A DNA stretch of 38,846 nucleotides from Virgibacillus chiguensis (GCF_900129865.1 NZ_FQXD01000024.1:1-38846); one strand, 5' to 3'; counted from the first letter of the stretch, positions 16,874 through 26,402 are shown. The notes: generated from the sequence alone by a model not told the origin. Numbers and translations are program-made.

Positions 16874-18335
16874 GCCAAAACGAATGCATCCAGCATTTAT
16901 CTTATTTCATGTTATTCGATCACTAAGAGATACGATTTTACCATTTATTGCAGCTATCATTGCTATTCCTAAAGAGCATTTCTTTTTTGTTATTATAGGT
17001 CTTATAGCGCTTGCGTTAGTGTTTACCATTTTTAGTACGCTCTCATGGTGGCGTTTTACTTATGAAGTTACGAATGACGAACTACGGATTGAATCAGGAA
17101 TATTCATTCGTAAAAAAAGGTACATTTCCAAAGGACGTATTCAGTCAATTGATATATCCGCAAATGTTTTGCATCGGGTTTTTAAATTAGCAAAGGTGCA
17201 AATTGAAACAGCTGGTTCTGGTGCTGAAGGTACATTGACAGCTATCAAGTTATCGGAAGCAGAAGATCTACGAACAGAATTGAAAGGTTACCAAACAAAC
17301 GATGTCGACTTAGAAAAGACAGAAGAAACAATGAAAACACCGACTGTACCTTTTTTTCAAATATCTAATAAACGATTGTTCTTGGCAGGTAGTACATCTG
17401 GAAGTATCGGAGTATTAGCAGGTTTGTTTGCTTTTGCCGCTTCAGAAATGGAACAATTTATTCCGGATGATTTTTATGATAATACGGTAGAGTGGGTAGT
17501 AGGATTGAGTTTTGCATTGTTAATCATTGTTATTATTGTTATTTTACTATTTTTATGGTTAGTAGGTATTGCAGGTACAATGATTAAGTTCTGGAATTTT
17601 CGAATCGAAAGACATGAAAAAGAGTTATTTATAACGAGGGGGCTACTTGAAAAAAAGCAAACAACTATTCCGTTAAATCGTATACAAGCTATCGGTATAG
17701 AGGAAAGTATTATTCGGCAACCACTTGGCTATGCAAAAGTTTTTGCAGAAGTAGCTGCTGGTAGTGTAGAGGAAGGTGATGAGTTTTCTTCCGTTTTATT
17801 CCCAATGTTAAAAGAATCCGAAGTAGAAGAATTTCTAAAAACAATCTTGCCAACGCATGCTCACGTAGATGGAGCTTGGCATGCGATTCCAAAAAGAGGC
17901 TTATCTTACTATCTACTCCGAACCCTTCTTCCGGTTTGTTTAATTAGTGTTCCAGTGTATATATTCTTTCCTGGATTTATGTGGGCTGTAGCAATTGTAT
18001 TACTTTTAGCCTTTATGTTAGGTTATCTTAGTTTTCGAGATACTGGATTCCAACTAGAAAAAAAGAGGATGTTACTTCAATATCGGCGAATAAGCAAAAC
18101 AACGATGATTATTTTTCATCGACGCATTCAATCTATAGAAAAAAAACAACACGCCCTTCATCGAAAACAGGGTTTAGCTACACTATGTGTTTCAATACTT
18201 GGTACGAATAGTGTCGGGGCGCATTATTTTTTAAAAGAATTGGCAGAAGCTGATGCGGATAAACTAGCAAATTGGTATTCGCACAGAAAGCGTGTAGAAG
18301 ACATGGATTATAGCAAGAATGAAAAGGAAAAGTGA
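16866..18335 (+). CDS. ydbT: PH-domain membrane protein YdbT (triple bPH2)
   Basis: This 489-residue membrane protein has repeated units of a helical hairpin followed by a bPH2 domain. Hydrophobic pairs fall at roughly 15-60, 170-235 and 345-385, and each is followed by a PH-like strand set with the R-I-Q-S/A-I motif (GRIQSID, NRIQAIGI, RRIQSIEK). I chose the ATG at 16866, eight bases inside ydbS, because AAGGGTGG lies nine bases upstream; longer in-frame starts at 16803 or 16857 have no suitable site. It should work with YdbS at the membrane. The biochemical role is unknown. Confidence 0.87.
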   Translation: MSKPKRMHPAFILFHVIRSLRDTILPFIAAIIAIPKEHFFFVIIGLIALALVFTIFSTLSWWRFTYEVTNDELRIESGIFIRKKRYISKGRIQSIDISANVLHRVFKLAKVQIETAGSGAEGTLTAIKLSEAEDLRTELKGYQTNDVDLEKTEETMKTPTVPFFQISNKRLFLAGSTSGSIGVLAGLFAFAASEMEQFIPDDFYDNTVEWVVGLSFALLIIVIIVILLFLWLVGIAGTMIKFWNFRIERHEKELFITRGLLEKKQTTIPLNRIQAIGIEESIIRQPLGYAKVFAEVAAGSVEEGDEFSSVLFPMLKESEVEEFLKTILPTHAHVDGAWHAIPKRGLSYYLLRTLLPVCLISVPVYIFFPGFMWAVAIVLLLAFMLGYLSFRDTGFQLEKKRMLLQYRRISKTTMIIFHRRIQSIEKKQHALHRKQGLATLCVSILGTNSVGAHYFLKELAEADADKLANWYSHRKRVEDMDYSKNEKEK

Positions 18336-18461
18336 ATGTTTTAGGAAAAAATACTGGCGCGTAATTGTATGACGTGTAGAAAATGAAATGCATGTCAAGA
18401 CAATACTAAATTCATAACCAAATAAGCGCCATTTTGTTTAGCTAACTTCACGTTTATAAAA

Positions 18462-19361
18462 TTATTTCATCATGCTGATTACTTTTTTAGTTGCTTCGGC
18501 AATAAGCTTATCATCTGCTTCAGCATTTTTCCCCTCTTTGCTAGACAGGATAGCTAGTATGATAGGTGCTTTATTTGGGGGCCAAATAATAGCTATGTCA
18601 TTACGAACCCCATAGGGTGCGGCCCCTGATTTATCGCCAACTTCCCACCCTCTAGGGGTTCCTGCTCGGATTAAATGATCCCCAGTTGTATTGCGTTTCA
18701 GCCAATCCACTAATAAATCTTGTTTTTCTTTCGGTAGTACATTTCCCATTGTGAAAGCTTTCAGGCTTGTGGCGAGCGCCTTTGGTGTACTCGTGTCCTT
18801 TATTTCTCCTGGATTTACCAGATTTAATTCTGGTTCCCTTCTTTCCGGGTTTGTCACATCATCTCCAATGTCTCGAAGTGCTTTTTTAAACCCATTTGGA
18901 CCACCTATTCGATTTAAGATGTGATTAGCAGCAGTATTATCACTATATCTTATAGAAGCATCACCAAGTTCTTTCCATGACATATGTTTATTTACATGGT
19001 TTTCAGTAATGGGATTATAATTCACCAAATCTCCTTCTTTAATTAATACCGTTTCTTTTAATTGTTTTAAAGTTAATTTTTGCAATAGCACGCCTACAGC
19101 TAGTGCTTTATGAGTAGAAGCATAAGCGAATCGATCTTCAGCTTGATACGACACAGTTTTACCATTACTAGTATCTACCGCATATATCCCTAGTTTTGCA
19201 TTATATGCTTTTTCTAATAGGCGAAATTCACTCTCGTCATTCATTGTTTCCGTTTCTCCAGTCGACTTATTACTAGAGGATTGCTCTTCTTTTTCTTCAC
19301 AGCCAACAAGTGCCAAAAAAGTAATCAGTACAACGCTGAATATTTTCATGTACTTTAGCAT
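18462..19361 (-). CDS. Class A beta-lactamase, lipoprotein form
   Basis: This 299-residue serine beta-lactamase should hydrolyse beta-lactams on the outer side of the membrane. The N-terminal signal ends in lipobox LVGC with Cys21, then comes a Ser/Glu/Thr-rich linker. The catalytic set is complete: S82-T-H-K85 (Ambler S70-x-x-K73), SDN in RYSDNTAANH (Ambler 130-132), the omega loop REPELN carrying Glu166 and Asn170, and KSG (Ambler 234-236). The start ATG has GAAAGG nine bases upstream. No blaI/blaR regulator is adjacent. It interrupts the ydbT-rhomboid order seen in B. subtilis, so it may be a lineage-specific insertion, although its base composition is not unusual. Substrate range cannot be predicted. 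Confidence 0.92.
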   Translation of the reverse strand: MLKYMKIFSVVLITFLALVGCEEKEEQSSSNKSTGETETMNDESEFRLLEKAYNAKLGIYAVDTSNGKTVSYQAEDRFAYASTHKALAVGVLLQKLTLKQLKETVLIKEGDLVNYNPITENHVNKHMSWKELGDASIRYSDNTAANHILNRIGGPNGFKKALRDIGDDVTNPERREPELNLVNPGEIKDTSTPKALATSLKAFTMGNVLPKEKQDLLVDWLKRNTTGDHLIRAGTPRGWEVGDKSGAAPYGVRNDIAIIWPPNKAPIILAILSSKEGKNAEADDKLIAEATKKVISMMK

Positions 19362-19504
19362 TTCTCAAAACCTTTCCATTTTTTATGTTTCCATGCCTAA
19401 TTTTAGTGCAAGGAAGGTGTATCAATGAATTGGATTACCAATAATAAACTAAAACCACATTATATAAAAATTTATTTTCTTATGTTTGAAGGGGGACCAT
19501 GCAA

Positions 19505-20275
19505 TTAGAATAAACGACTTAATAAGCCAAGTAACACGAGAACGCCGAAAATAATCCAACCAATATTTTTCGTGAAAGACCGCGGAAGGCGCTTTTTATT
19601 CCAACGATTAGGGTCAAACTGAATATCATCAACATTTCTGTAACGGTTACGTCTTGCCACGGCTGCCCATGGATTATAACTATTTGCCCCCGCTAAAACA
19701 ATCGGTGCAATAATAACCCCACCAAGGAATCCGAAAATATGCCCTGAAACATTGATGCCTGGATTGAAGAAGGTCATAATCAAACCAATAACGAAAATCG
19801 TTGTTACGATTTGAGAGCTTATCTGATCGATGAGATGTTTGCGAAACAGAACCATAAATATATATATCCCAAACAAGCCAAAAATTGCCCCTGAAGCTCC
19901 TATATGGAAGTAAAATAAATCTTCGACTAAATACGTTCCAAGGTTCCCAAAGATACCTGCAAAAAGGTAGCCAATAATAAATTTTGTCCTCCCAAGCATT
20001 TGCTCTAAAGCAGGTCCAAATAGCACAAGGGAGAAGGAATTAAACAAGGCATGCATTAAATCGGCATGAAGAAATATTGGCGTGATAAGCCTCCAATATT
20101 CCCCTTGCTCAATACCATAATTACTCCCTTCACCTAATTGATACAGCCAAATGCCAAATGGTAATTGTAAGAAATTAATTACGAGCCATAAAGCTAAGTG
20201 AATGATTACAAGGGTGGAAACGATGGGGTACGATTGTATAAATTCTTTTATGCTTCTTTCATGTCTTATAAACAT
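19505..20275 (-). CDS. ydcA: Rhomboid-family intramembrane serine protease (YdcA-like)
   Basis: This 256-residue protein has about six membrane helices. The catalytic Ser is in GASGAIFG (near residue 130) and the catalytic His in SGHIFGFLGG (near 180). The loop-1 region ITPIFLHADLMHALFNSFSL contains the conserved His and Asn positions. The start at 20275 (MFIRHERS) has GGAGGA five bases upstream; an in-frame start at 20356 adds 27 residues but has no such site. The C-terminal part after about 205 is a basic cytoplasmic stretch plus one hydrophobic segment. It sits before acpS, divergently, as in Bacillus. Substrates are unknown. Confidence 0.9.
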   Translation of the reverse strand: MFIRHERSIKEFIQSYPIVSTLVIIHLALWLVINFLQLPFGIWLYQLGEGSNYGIEQGEYWRLITPIFLHADLMHALFNSFSLVLFGPALEQMLGRTKFIIGYLFAGIFGNLGTYLVEDLFYFHIGASGAIFGLFGIYIFMVLFRKHLIDQISSQIVTTIFVIGLIMTFFNPGINVSGHIFGFLGGVIIAPIVLAGANSYNPWAAVARRNRYRNVDDIQFDPNRWNKKRLPRSFTKNIGWIIFGVLVLLGLLSRLF

Positions 20276-20530
20276 TAGATTCCTCCGTGGAATAGTTTTT
20301 GAAAATGTGTGATAGGGTGTATGATACAAGTAGTGCTTCCTTTTAAATTGTACCATACGTCCTTATAATTAATTTTATCCTACTAAATGCTATTTAAAAA
20401 GTCGAATAAAAATGACAAATGAATAGTTATTGTACGATGGTACGCCGCTATAATCATATTAAGCATATGTTAAAGCAGGAAAACAAATCAACGATCATGG
20501 ACGAAAAATATACGATACGAGGAGAAGGCG

Positions 20531-20893
20531 ATGATTAAAGGAATTGGAATAGATATTATTGAATTGGAGCGCATTCGACAGAGCTTAGAGAACAACGTTC
20601 GCTTTGTGGAGCGGATTTTAACGTCTCAAGAAAGAGAAAGTTACAGACAATTAACGAATGAAAAACGGAAGGTAGAATACGTTGCTGGAAGATTTGCAGC
20701 AAAGGAGGCATTTGCTAAAGCGGCAGGTACTGGTATTGGTAAACTCGCTTTTCAAGATATGGAAGTAAGCCAAACGGAAGCTGGAGCTCCTGTATTACAT
20801 GTAGCAGGATATGAAGAAGAAAACATATTTCTATCGATCTCTCATGCAGAGCGTTATGCCGTAGCACAAGTTATTTTGGAAGCACGATTTTAA
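20531..20893 (+). CDS. acpS: Holo-[acyl-carrier-protein] synthase AcpS
   Basis: This 120-residue enzyme transfers 4'-phosphopantetheine from CoA to a serine of apo-ACP. The Mg-binding motif GIGIDIIELERI (Asp8) and RFAAKEAFAKA (Glu near 58) are present, as is LSISHAERYAVA near the end. The length fits AcpS trimers (about 120 residues). The start ATG follows GAGGAGAAGG. It heads the rightward run that continues through the NAD(P)HX repair gene. No irregularities. Confidence 0.96.
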   Translation: MIKGIGIDIIELERIRQSLENNVRFVERILTSQERESYRQLTNEKRKVEYVAGRFAAKEAFAKAAGTGIGKLAFQDMEVSQTEAGAPVLHVAGYEEENIFLSISHAERYAVAQVILEARF

Positions 20894-21023
20894 TAGTCCT
20901 AAGCATCACGTAAAAGTTGAAACGTTGTTGTTTATCTTAAAAATTTATCGCACGTCACATGTAACACATGCATAATCACAAGGTTTGTCTCATATATTTT
21001 AGTGCGGGTAGGAGGGAACAAAA

Positions 21024-22544
21024 TTGTTTATTGTCACCGCGAAAGAAATGTACGATATGGATCGCTTAGCTATGCAGGAATTTGGTTTAGAAGGAAAATT
21101 GCTGATGGAAAATGCCGGACGAGCTGTTGCTTTTAAAGTAATGGAGCAAACTTCACGAAATGAACAAATTGGTATCTTGGCGGGTGCAGGTAATAATGGT
21201 GGGGACGGTTTTGTCATTGCACGTACGTTACTTGATCATGGATATCAAGTAGAAGTATTACAAGTAGTTGCAAATGAAAAAATAACTGGTGATGCGTATG
21301 ATCATAAGGTGATTTATGAAAAGTGTGGAGGAAAAGTTACTCTCTACAGTGGGAAATCTATCCAAATGTTGAAAGAGGCAGATGTTCTTATTGATGCCAT
21401 GATTGGTATTGGGATGAATGGGGAGGTGCGTGAACCGTTTGCTACCCTTATATCTCTTATTAATGAACAGGAAGCCTATGTCATTTCTGTAGATATTCCT
21501 TCTGGCGTCCCTGCGGATGAAGGCGAGGATTCTATTAACGCTGTACAAGCTGATTACACGGTTATCATTGGCGCTCCGAAGCAAAGCGCCTTTCTCCCAA
21601 ATACTGCTTCGTTCTACGGAGAATGGGACGTTGTCTCTATCGGCCTGCCGACGTTTATGTTCCATAGACTTACAAACAAAACAGTGTGGCAGCTAGACAA
21701 TGTGGAAAAGACGTTACCAAAGCGCGAATTATTTGACCACAAAGGCAATCATGGAAAAGGTCTGATTATTGGTGGGTGTAAGGAAATGCCAGGTGCCTTA
21801 TCGATGTCAGTACAAGCCGCATTAAAATCAGGAGCAGGTTTAATAACGGGTGCTAGTTCTTCACCTGTGATTCAAATGATTGCTGGAAACAGTGTGGAAG
21901 CTATGTATATACCTTTAATGGATACAGATGGCTATCTTAATAATCATTCAAAAGTCTCATTTGCCATATATGATGCCGCAGCAATCGGTATGGGATTAGG
22001 GAGGAAAAAAATAACACAGGATTTTGTCGCCCATGTTATGAATACAGCTACTTGCCCTATTATTATTGATGGGGACGGACTTTACCATTTGTCACATTTA
22101 TTGCCTGATCTAAATGCCAGAGCTTATTCAACCGTTATTACCCCACACCCTGGAGAAATGGCTATGCTATTGGGGGTCACAATTCGTGAAGTATTACAAA
22201 AGCCATTTCAATATGCCAAAGATTTTGCGCAAACATATAGTGTGTATGTTGTTTTAAAAGGAAGATATACCATTATTACCGCTCCAGATGGTGTGCAAAG
22301 GCTAAACCCAACAGGTAATGCAGGCCTTAGCAAAGGCGGTAGTGGCGATGTGTTAACAGGGATCATGTTAGCAATGGTGATGCAAAAGCAAAGTTTGTTA
22401 GATGCTTTATGCAATGCTTGTTTCATTCATGGTATGTCAGCCGATTTACTTGTCCAAGATCAGCATTCTGAACATGATTTGCTTGCTAGTGATGTAATCA
22501 ATGGAATAACACGTGTATATCGTGCGATTTTAAGTAGTGGTTGA
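21024..22544 (+). CDS. Bifunctional NAD(P)H-hydrate epimerase / ADP-dependent dehydratase
   Basis: This 506-residue fusion repairs hydrated NAD(P)H. The N-terminal YjeF_N epimerase domain (about 1-210) shows MENAGRAVA, GAGNNGGDGFVIAR near 53-66 and the Asp-containing DIPSGVPAD near 155-163. The C-terminal carbohydrate kinase-like dehydratase domain (about 225-500) shows HKGNHGKGLIIGG, TPHPGEMAMLLG near 373-384 and NPTGNAGLSKGGSGDVLTGI near 428-447. The start is TTG with AGGAGGG eight bases upstream. The fused form is common; it follows acpS in many Bacillaceae, whereas B. subtilis keeps the dehydratase elsewhere. Function is secure by family. Confidence 0.94.
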   Translation: MFIVTAKEMYDMDRLAMQEFGLEGKLLMENAGRAVAFKVMEQTSRNEQIGILAGAGNNGGDGFVIARTLLDHGYQVEVLQVVANEKITGDAYDHKVIYEKCGGKVTLYSGKSIQMLKEADVLIDAMIGIGMNGEVREPFATLISLINEQEAYVISVDIPSGVPADEGEDSINAVQADYTVIIGAPKQSAFLPNTASFYGEWDVVSIGLPTFMFHRLTNKTVWQLDNVEKTLPKRELFDHKGNHGKGLIIGGCKEMPGALSMSVQAALKSGAGLITGASSSPVIQMIAGNSVEAMYIPLMDTDGYLNNHSKVSFAIYDAAAIGMGLGRKKITQDFVAHVMNTATCPIIIDGDGLYHLSHLLPDLNARAYSTVITPHPGEMAMLLGVTIREVLQKPFQYAKDFAQTYSVYVVLKGRYTIITAPDGVQRLNPTGNAGLSKGGSGDVLTGIMLAMVMQKQSLLDALCNACFIHGMSADLLVQDQHSEHDLLASDVINGITRVYRAILSSG

Positions 22545-22715
22545 TAAGGGTTCCCTTTGTTTTACGTTAGAAAAGGACAAAAGAGATGGTCGGAAGGTAG
22601 AAAACGGAACTCTTTTCCTGTCCTACGTATAAGTACAACGAGGCAGTCGTCTACGTCTAAAGGCTTGTCACTAGCTAAGTTTGCTTGAATTAACTGAGAC
22701 AAGGGAGATATGTAC

Positions 22716-23726
22716 ATGAAGATGAAAATTATTGGGGTGCTCTTGTTTGCCGGCCTCATAATCGTATTAGCTGCTTGTGGTGAAAAATCCCAAGAAGATG
22801 TTGTAGCCGATTTGCAAGAAAAGGCTGAGAAGATGGACGGGTATAAAGCAAAAGCGGAAATGAATATGAATACAGGTAAGGAACAGCAAACGTTTCAAAT
22901 TGATATTTGGCACAAAAAAGAAGATATGTATCGTGTCGGATTATCCAACAAGTCTGATGAAAAGGGCAATCAAATCATTTTAAAAAATGAAGATGGGGTT
23001 TTTGTACTCACCCCAGCTTTAAATAAGAGTTTTAAATTTCAGTCCGAATGGCCACAAAATAGCAGCCAGCCTTATTTATATCAATCTTTGGTTCAGGATA
23101 TTGAAAAAGATAAGGAAGCGGAATTTGAAATCACTGATGCCCATTACGTGTTTAAGACAAAAACAAATTATCAGAGCAATAACAATTTACCGTATCAAGA
23201 AATTTATTTAGATAAAAAATCGTTGCAACCTGTACAAGTAAAGGTGTTGGATAAAGACAAAAATGCATTAGTTGAAGTGAGCTTTTCCAACTTTGATAGT
23301 AAGGCAAGCTTCCAAGAAGATGATTTTTCTATGAAGAAGAATATGGGTGGAGAAGAAGCAAAAGAAACAACCGCTGTAAATGAAGAAGAAGCATTAACGG
23401 TGTTTTATCCATCTTACATGGCAGGAGCGGAACTAACGGAAAAGAAAGAAGTATCTACTAAAACAGGAGAACGGGTCATCTTAACCTTTGAAGGGGAAAA
23501 GAATTTTACCTTGGTACAAGAAAAAGCAAATGCGCAAACAACCATGGCTAACCCGAAGGAAGCAGACGGAGAGATTGTAAATTTAGGTTTTACGGTTGGA
23601 GCTATGTCGGATAATACGATGGAGTGGACGCATAATGGCGTTGATTTTATGTTGGCTAGTGAAGAGTTAACAAAGGAGGAACTCATTGAAGTTGCGAAAT
23701 CTGTCCAAAGCAAAGAAGTGAAGTGA
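22716..23726 (+). CDS. ydcC: LolA-like outer-surface lipoprotein YdcC
   Basis: This 336-residue lipoprotein has a signal peptide with lipobox LAAC (Cys21) and then a LolA/LppX-like half-barrel: DVVADLQEKAEKMDGYKAKA near 29-48 and YQEIYLDKKSLQPVQVKVLD in the middle. A DUF4367-like C-terminal part covers about 225-335. In B. subtilis the homologue YdcC lies between acpS and alr, as here. I chose the ATG at 22716 because AAGGGAG lies eight bases upstream; the ATG at 22710 is too close. It probably sits on the outer membrane face and may bind lipid or peptidoglycan-related ligands, but the function is not known. Confidence 0.87.
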   Translation: MKMKIIGVLLFAGLIIVLAACGEKSQEDVVADLQEKAEKMDGYKAKAEMNMNTGKEQQTFQIDIWHKKEDMYRVGLSNKSDEKGNQIILKNEDGVFVLTPALNKSFKFQSEWPQNSSQPYLYQSLVQDIEKDKEAEFEITDAHYVFKTKTNYQSNNNLPYQEIYLDKKSLQPVQVKVLDKDKNALVEVSFSNFDSKASFQEDDFSMKKNMGGEEAKETTAVNEEEALTVFYPSYMAGAELTEKKEVSTKTGERVILTFEGEKNFTLVQEKANAQTTMANPKEADGEIVNLGFTVGAMSDNTMEWTHNGVDFMLASEELTKEELIEVAKSVQSKEVK

Positions 23727-23739
23727 CCCAGAGGTTACA

Positions 23740-23771
23740 AGCAGACTCTATCATTGGGGGTCTGCTTTTTT
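23740..23771 (+). terminator. Terminator after ydcC
   Basis: AGCAGAC (23740-23746) pairs with GTCTGCT (23760-23766), with partial further pairing inside, followed by a TTTTTT run. It starts about 14 bases after the stop. Confidence 0.85.
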
Positions 23772-24149
23772 CTGTTAGGTTTTTTGTTTGAAAAACGTGT
23801 TAGAATAAAGCAGATTAGCAAGCGGTAGCGTAGTAGCCGTTCTATTTTCAAGTGCAAATATAGCGCACTGTGAAGCTAGCGTAGTGTTTTTCCACAGCGT
23901 CACTATCTACATTTCACTTGTACGTTTTTGATACTATAAACCAATAAAAATCTTATCTGTTCCTAATAGTGCAAAACAATTGCTACATAAAATGATAAAT
24001 AGTGTGCTGGAAATATAGAGGTTATAACTATGCATGGAATAACTTAATGCATACAACAGAGTGACTAGCATTGACAGTGCTTTGTTAACAAGAAATAATA
24101 GATATATGAATCCTTAACCAAGCTATTTGCAAGAAAGGGAGTATTTATT
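23772..24149. other. Gap before alr with an imperfect 72-bp inverted repeat
   Basis: This stretch has no gene. CAAGTG at 23849 and CACTTG ending at 23920 bound an imperfect palindrome with internal AGTGC/GCACT and GTAGTG/CACTAT-like parts, which could be a decayed hairpin element or an RNA structure. The rest is AT-rich; the alr promoter should lie here, but I could not place it with confidence. Confidence 0.4.
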
Positions 24150-25268
24150 TTGGACATACATCGAAATACATGGATAGAAATAGAATTGGATGCAATTGCA
24201 TATAATATAAAGCAAATACAGAAAAAGCTACCAAAAGAAACAAAAGTAATGGCCGTAGTAAAAGCGAATGGGTATGGACATGGAAGCGTACAAATTGCTA
24301 GGCAAGCGTTGCAAGCAGGGGCAGATTATTTAGCTGTAGCACTATTAGAAGAAGCGATCAAGTTACGTGAAGCATCAATAAAAGCACCGATTCTCGTGTT
24401 AGGTTGGGTTCCACCTGAATCAGCAATCGTTGCAGCAAGGTATGGGGTTACACTAACCGTTTTTCAACAGGAGTGGTTAGAACAAATAAAAGGCTATACT
24501 TTCTCTCCACCTCTGCATTTGCATTTAAAAGTGGATACGGGAATGGGGCGAATAGGAATAAGAACAGAGCAAGAATTGAAAGACATTTCACAAGCATTAA
24601 ATGAAAATAACAGCATATATTTAACTGGGGTGTTTACACACTTTTCTACAGCGGATGAACGAGAGTCAACGTATTTTGATGAGCAACGAATGCGCTTCAA
24701 AAATACCCTTTCGCAACTGAAAGAGCTACGAATGGAGAAACTTAACGTTCACATTGGTAACAGTGCTAGTGCTATACGACTTCCAGAAGCCATGTATGAT
24801 TTTGTTCGTTTTGGAATTTCCATGTATGGGTTATATCCTTCACAAGAAATAAAAGCAAAGGGGGAGATAGAATTAAAACAAGCTTTTTCTTTGCATAGTA
24901 GGCTTGTTCATGTCAAAAAAATAAACCCAGGCGACTGTGTTAGCTATGGGTGTACGTATCAGGCAGAAGCAGAAGAGTGGATTGGTACGCTTCCTATTGG
25001 ATATGGAGACGGTTGGCTAAGAAAGATGCAAGGTTTTTCCGTTCTTGTAGATGGAAAGCGAATGCCTATTGTTGGGAGAATTTGTATGGACCAAACGATG
25101 ATCAAATTAGATCAAGCGTATCCAATAGGGACGAAGGTGACGCTGATTGGTTGTCAAAATAATGCTTGTATTTCCATGGATGAAGTGTCTAATTATGCTG
25201 AGACCATTAATTATGAGATTCCTTGTATATTGAATGGTCGTATTCCTCGTATTTATAAAAAACAATGA
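24150..25268 (+). CDS. alr: Alanine racemase
   Basis: This 372-residue PLP enzyme interconverts L- and D-alanine for peptidoglycan. The PLP lysine is K38 in VVKANGYGHG. The region GVFTHFSTADE near 152-162, the NSASAI segment and GISMYGLYPS near 224-233 form the barrel. The second-base Tyr lies in CVSYGCTYQAE near 265, and GRICMDQTMI near 310-319 is typical. The start is TTG behind AAAGGGAG, an unusual start that matches the expected N-terminus. It lies between ydcC and the endoA pair as in B. subtilis. Confidence 0.96.
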   Translation: MDIHRNTWIEIELDAIAYNIKQIQKKLPKETKVMAVVKANGYGHGSVQIARQALQAGADYLAVALLEEAIKLREASIKAPILVLGWVPPESAIVAARYGVTLTVFQQEWLEQIKGYTFSPPLHLHLKVDTGMGRIGIRTEQELKDISQALNENNSIYLTGVFTHFSTADERESTYFDEQRMRFKNTLSQLKELRMEKLNVHIGNSASAIRLPEAMYDFVRFGISMYGLYPSQEIKAKGEIELKQAFSLHSRLVHVKKINPGDCVSYGCTYQAEAEEWIGTLPIGYGDGWLRKMQGFSVLVDGKRMPIVGRICMDQTMIKLDQAYPIGTKVTLIGCQNNACISMDEVSNYAETINYEIPCILNGRIPRIYKKQ

Positions 25269-25390
25269 ATATGTAATGGAATACGGAGCTAATACAACAT
25301 ACAAGAATCATAAAAAGTAAACGAAACGAAATTTGTTGAAGTTATTATCTGTTTTAACGATGTAGGAGAATTTATTGGCTAAAGAAATTA

Positions 25391-25443
25391 CAGTTTTCGC
25401 TATAGAGTTTTGGCGATAAAGCTCGTTTTTCTTATACTACTAG
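25391..25443 (-). repeat. Inverted, diverged copy of hairpin repeat family B
   Basis: TTTTGGCGATAAAGCTCGTTTTTCTTATACTA corresponds to the reverse complement of the repeat end TATAAGAAAAAC plus a scrambled middle. Its CGTTTTTCTTATAC can pair with GTATAAGCAAAACG of the next copy. Confidence 0.45.
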
Positions 25444-25469
25444 GAGAGTGTAAAGTTATCATAGTGTAT

Positions 25470-25537
25470 ATAGTATAAGCAAAACGATGGCGCTCTTCCA
25501 CCATAAGAATTGGCGAGAAGCCAAGTTTTTCTAAATA
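25470..25537 (+). repeat. Copy of hairpin repeat family B
   Basis: AGTATAAGCAAAACGATGG, CGCTCTTCC, TTGGCGAGAAGCCAAGTTTTTCTAA follow the same order as the copy at 26563-26632. The ends AAGCAAAAC/GTTTTTCT are near-inverted, and GGCGAGAAGCC is an internal stem. It lies upstream of the ndoAI promoter. Confidence 0.6.
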
Positions 25538-25639
25538 ATGGACATAATTCTTCTAAATGTTATTCTATTTGTATACCACAAAAAAAGTAAAATAAAACGA
25601 CAAAACAAGCGATTTTTTGGGGAATTTTTATAGAACCCT

Positions 25640-25668
25640 TTGCAAACAGGCGAATTCAATGATATTAT
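25640..25668 (+). promoter_or_regulatory. Sigma-A promoter of ndoAI-ndoA
   Basis: TTGCAA (25640-25645) and TATTAT (25663-25668) are separated by 17 bases, about 50 bases before the antitoxin start. Confidence 0.7.
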
Positions 25669-25719
25669 AAAATTAACTTTTACAAAGTTCGTTCAACAGT
25701 TGGCGGAGGTGTGATGGTT

Positions 25720-26004
25720 TTGTCAGAAAGTTTGCAAGAAGTATTAGTGAAAATACCGAAAAACCTGTTAAATGAGGTGGATGGTCTGATGAAATATGAG
25801 AATAGTGATCTAAGTGATTTCATATGTCAGGCAACTAGAAACTATCTTCAGCATAAAAGAGATGAGCATTTTCAACAATTTCGCGAAACCATGGAAAAGG
25901 GCTATGCAGAAATGGGTCGCATTAATTTGACAATTGCTTCCGAAGCTTTTCAAGCGGAAGAAGAAGCAAAAATCACCTTGGAACGCTCTGTGATCGGGGT
26001 GTAA
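25720..26004 (+). CDS. ndoAI: Antitoxin EndoAI (MazE-like, ribbon-helix-helix)
   Basis: This 94-residue antitoxin binds and blocks the EndoA RNase. The N-terminal part [20 protein letters not shown] followed by [14 protein letters not shown] is a ribbon-helix-helix DNA-binding/dimer domain. The C-terminal tail (about 55-94, acidic with [13 protein letters not shown]) is the toxin-binding part. I prefer TTG at 25720 because it gives MSESLQ, matches the MSES start of the B. subtilis protein, and leaves nine bases after GGAGGT; ATG at 25714 or GTG at 25711 would be too close to that site. Its stop is followed in four bases by ndoA. Confidence 0.88.
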   Translation: MSESLQEVLVKIPKNLLNEVDGLMKYENSDLSDFICQATRNYLQHKRDEHFQQFRETMEKGYAEMGRINLTIASEAFQAEEEAKITLERSVIGV

Positions 26005-26008
26005 CCAT

Positions 26009-26368
26009 TTGATCGTACAAAGAGGCGAAGTGTATTTCGCTGACCTTTCCCCTGTTGTTGGATCAGAGCAGGGAGGCGTCCGCCCGGTATTGATCCTGCA
26101 AAATGATATCGGGAATCGTTTCAGTCCTACCGTTATTGTGGCTGCAATTACAGCACAAATTCAAAAAGCCAAACTCCCTACACATGTGGAGATTGATGCA
26201 AAACAATATGGGTTTGACCGTGATTCCGTTATTTTGCTAGAGCAGATACGAACACTTGATAAACAAAGGCTAACAGATAAAATTACAAAGTTAGATAAAG
26301 AAAAGATGAAAATGATTAATCAAGCATTAGAAATCAGTTTAGGGCTGAAGGATATGTATGATCAATAA
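26009..26368 (+). CDS. ndoA: Endoribonuclease toxin EndoA (MazF family)
   Basis: This 119-residue MazF-family RNase cuts single-stranded mRNA. The sequence [20 protein letters not shown] (5-24) followed by [20 protein letters not shown] is almost the same as B. subtilis EndoA as I recall it, and includes the conserved Arg near 25 and Thr/Ser catalytic region [31 protein letters not shown] completes the fold. It starts with TTG four bases after the antitoxin stop, so the pair is co-transcribed, antitoxin first. Known Bacillus EndoA cuts at a five-base UACAU; that this one does too is an inference. It lies directly upstream of the sigma-B operon. Confidence 0.96.
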   Translation: MIVQRGEVYFADLSPVVGSEQGGVRPVLILQNDIGNRFSPTVIVAAITAQIQKAKLPTHVEIDAKQYGFDRDSVILLEQIRTLDKQRLTDKITKLDKEKMKMINQALEISLGLKDMYDQ

Positions 26369-26402
26369 ATCCTCTTGTGATTGAAACAAGAGGATTTTTT
26401 TA
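26369..26402 (+). terminator. Terminator after ndoA
   Basis: ATCCTCTTG (26369-26377) pairs with CAAGAGGAT (26387-26395), followed by a T-run. It separates the toxin-antitoxin unit from the rsb operon. Confidence 0.92.

Noticed and set aside
23849-23920. Possible CRISPR-like or riboswitch structure before alr
   Set aside because: Only one imperfect palindrome is present, no repeat array and no known aptamer pattern.
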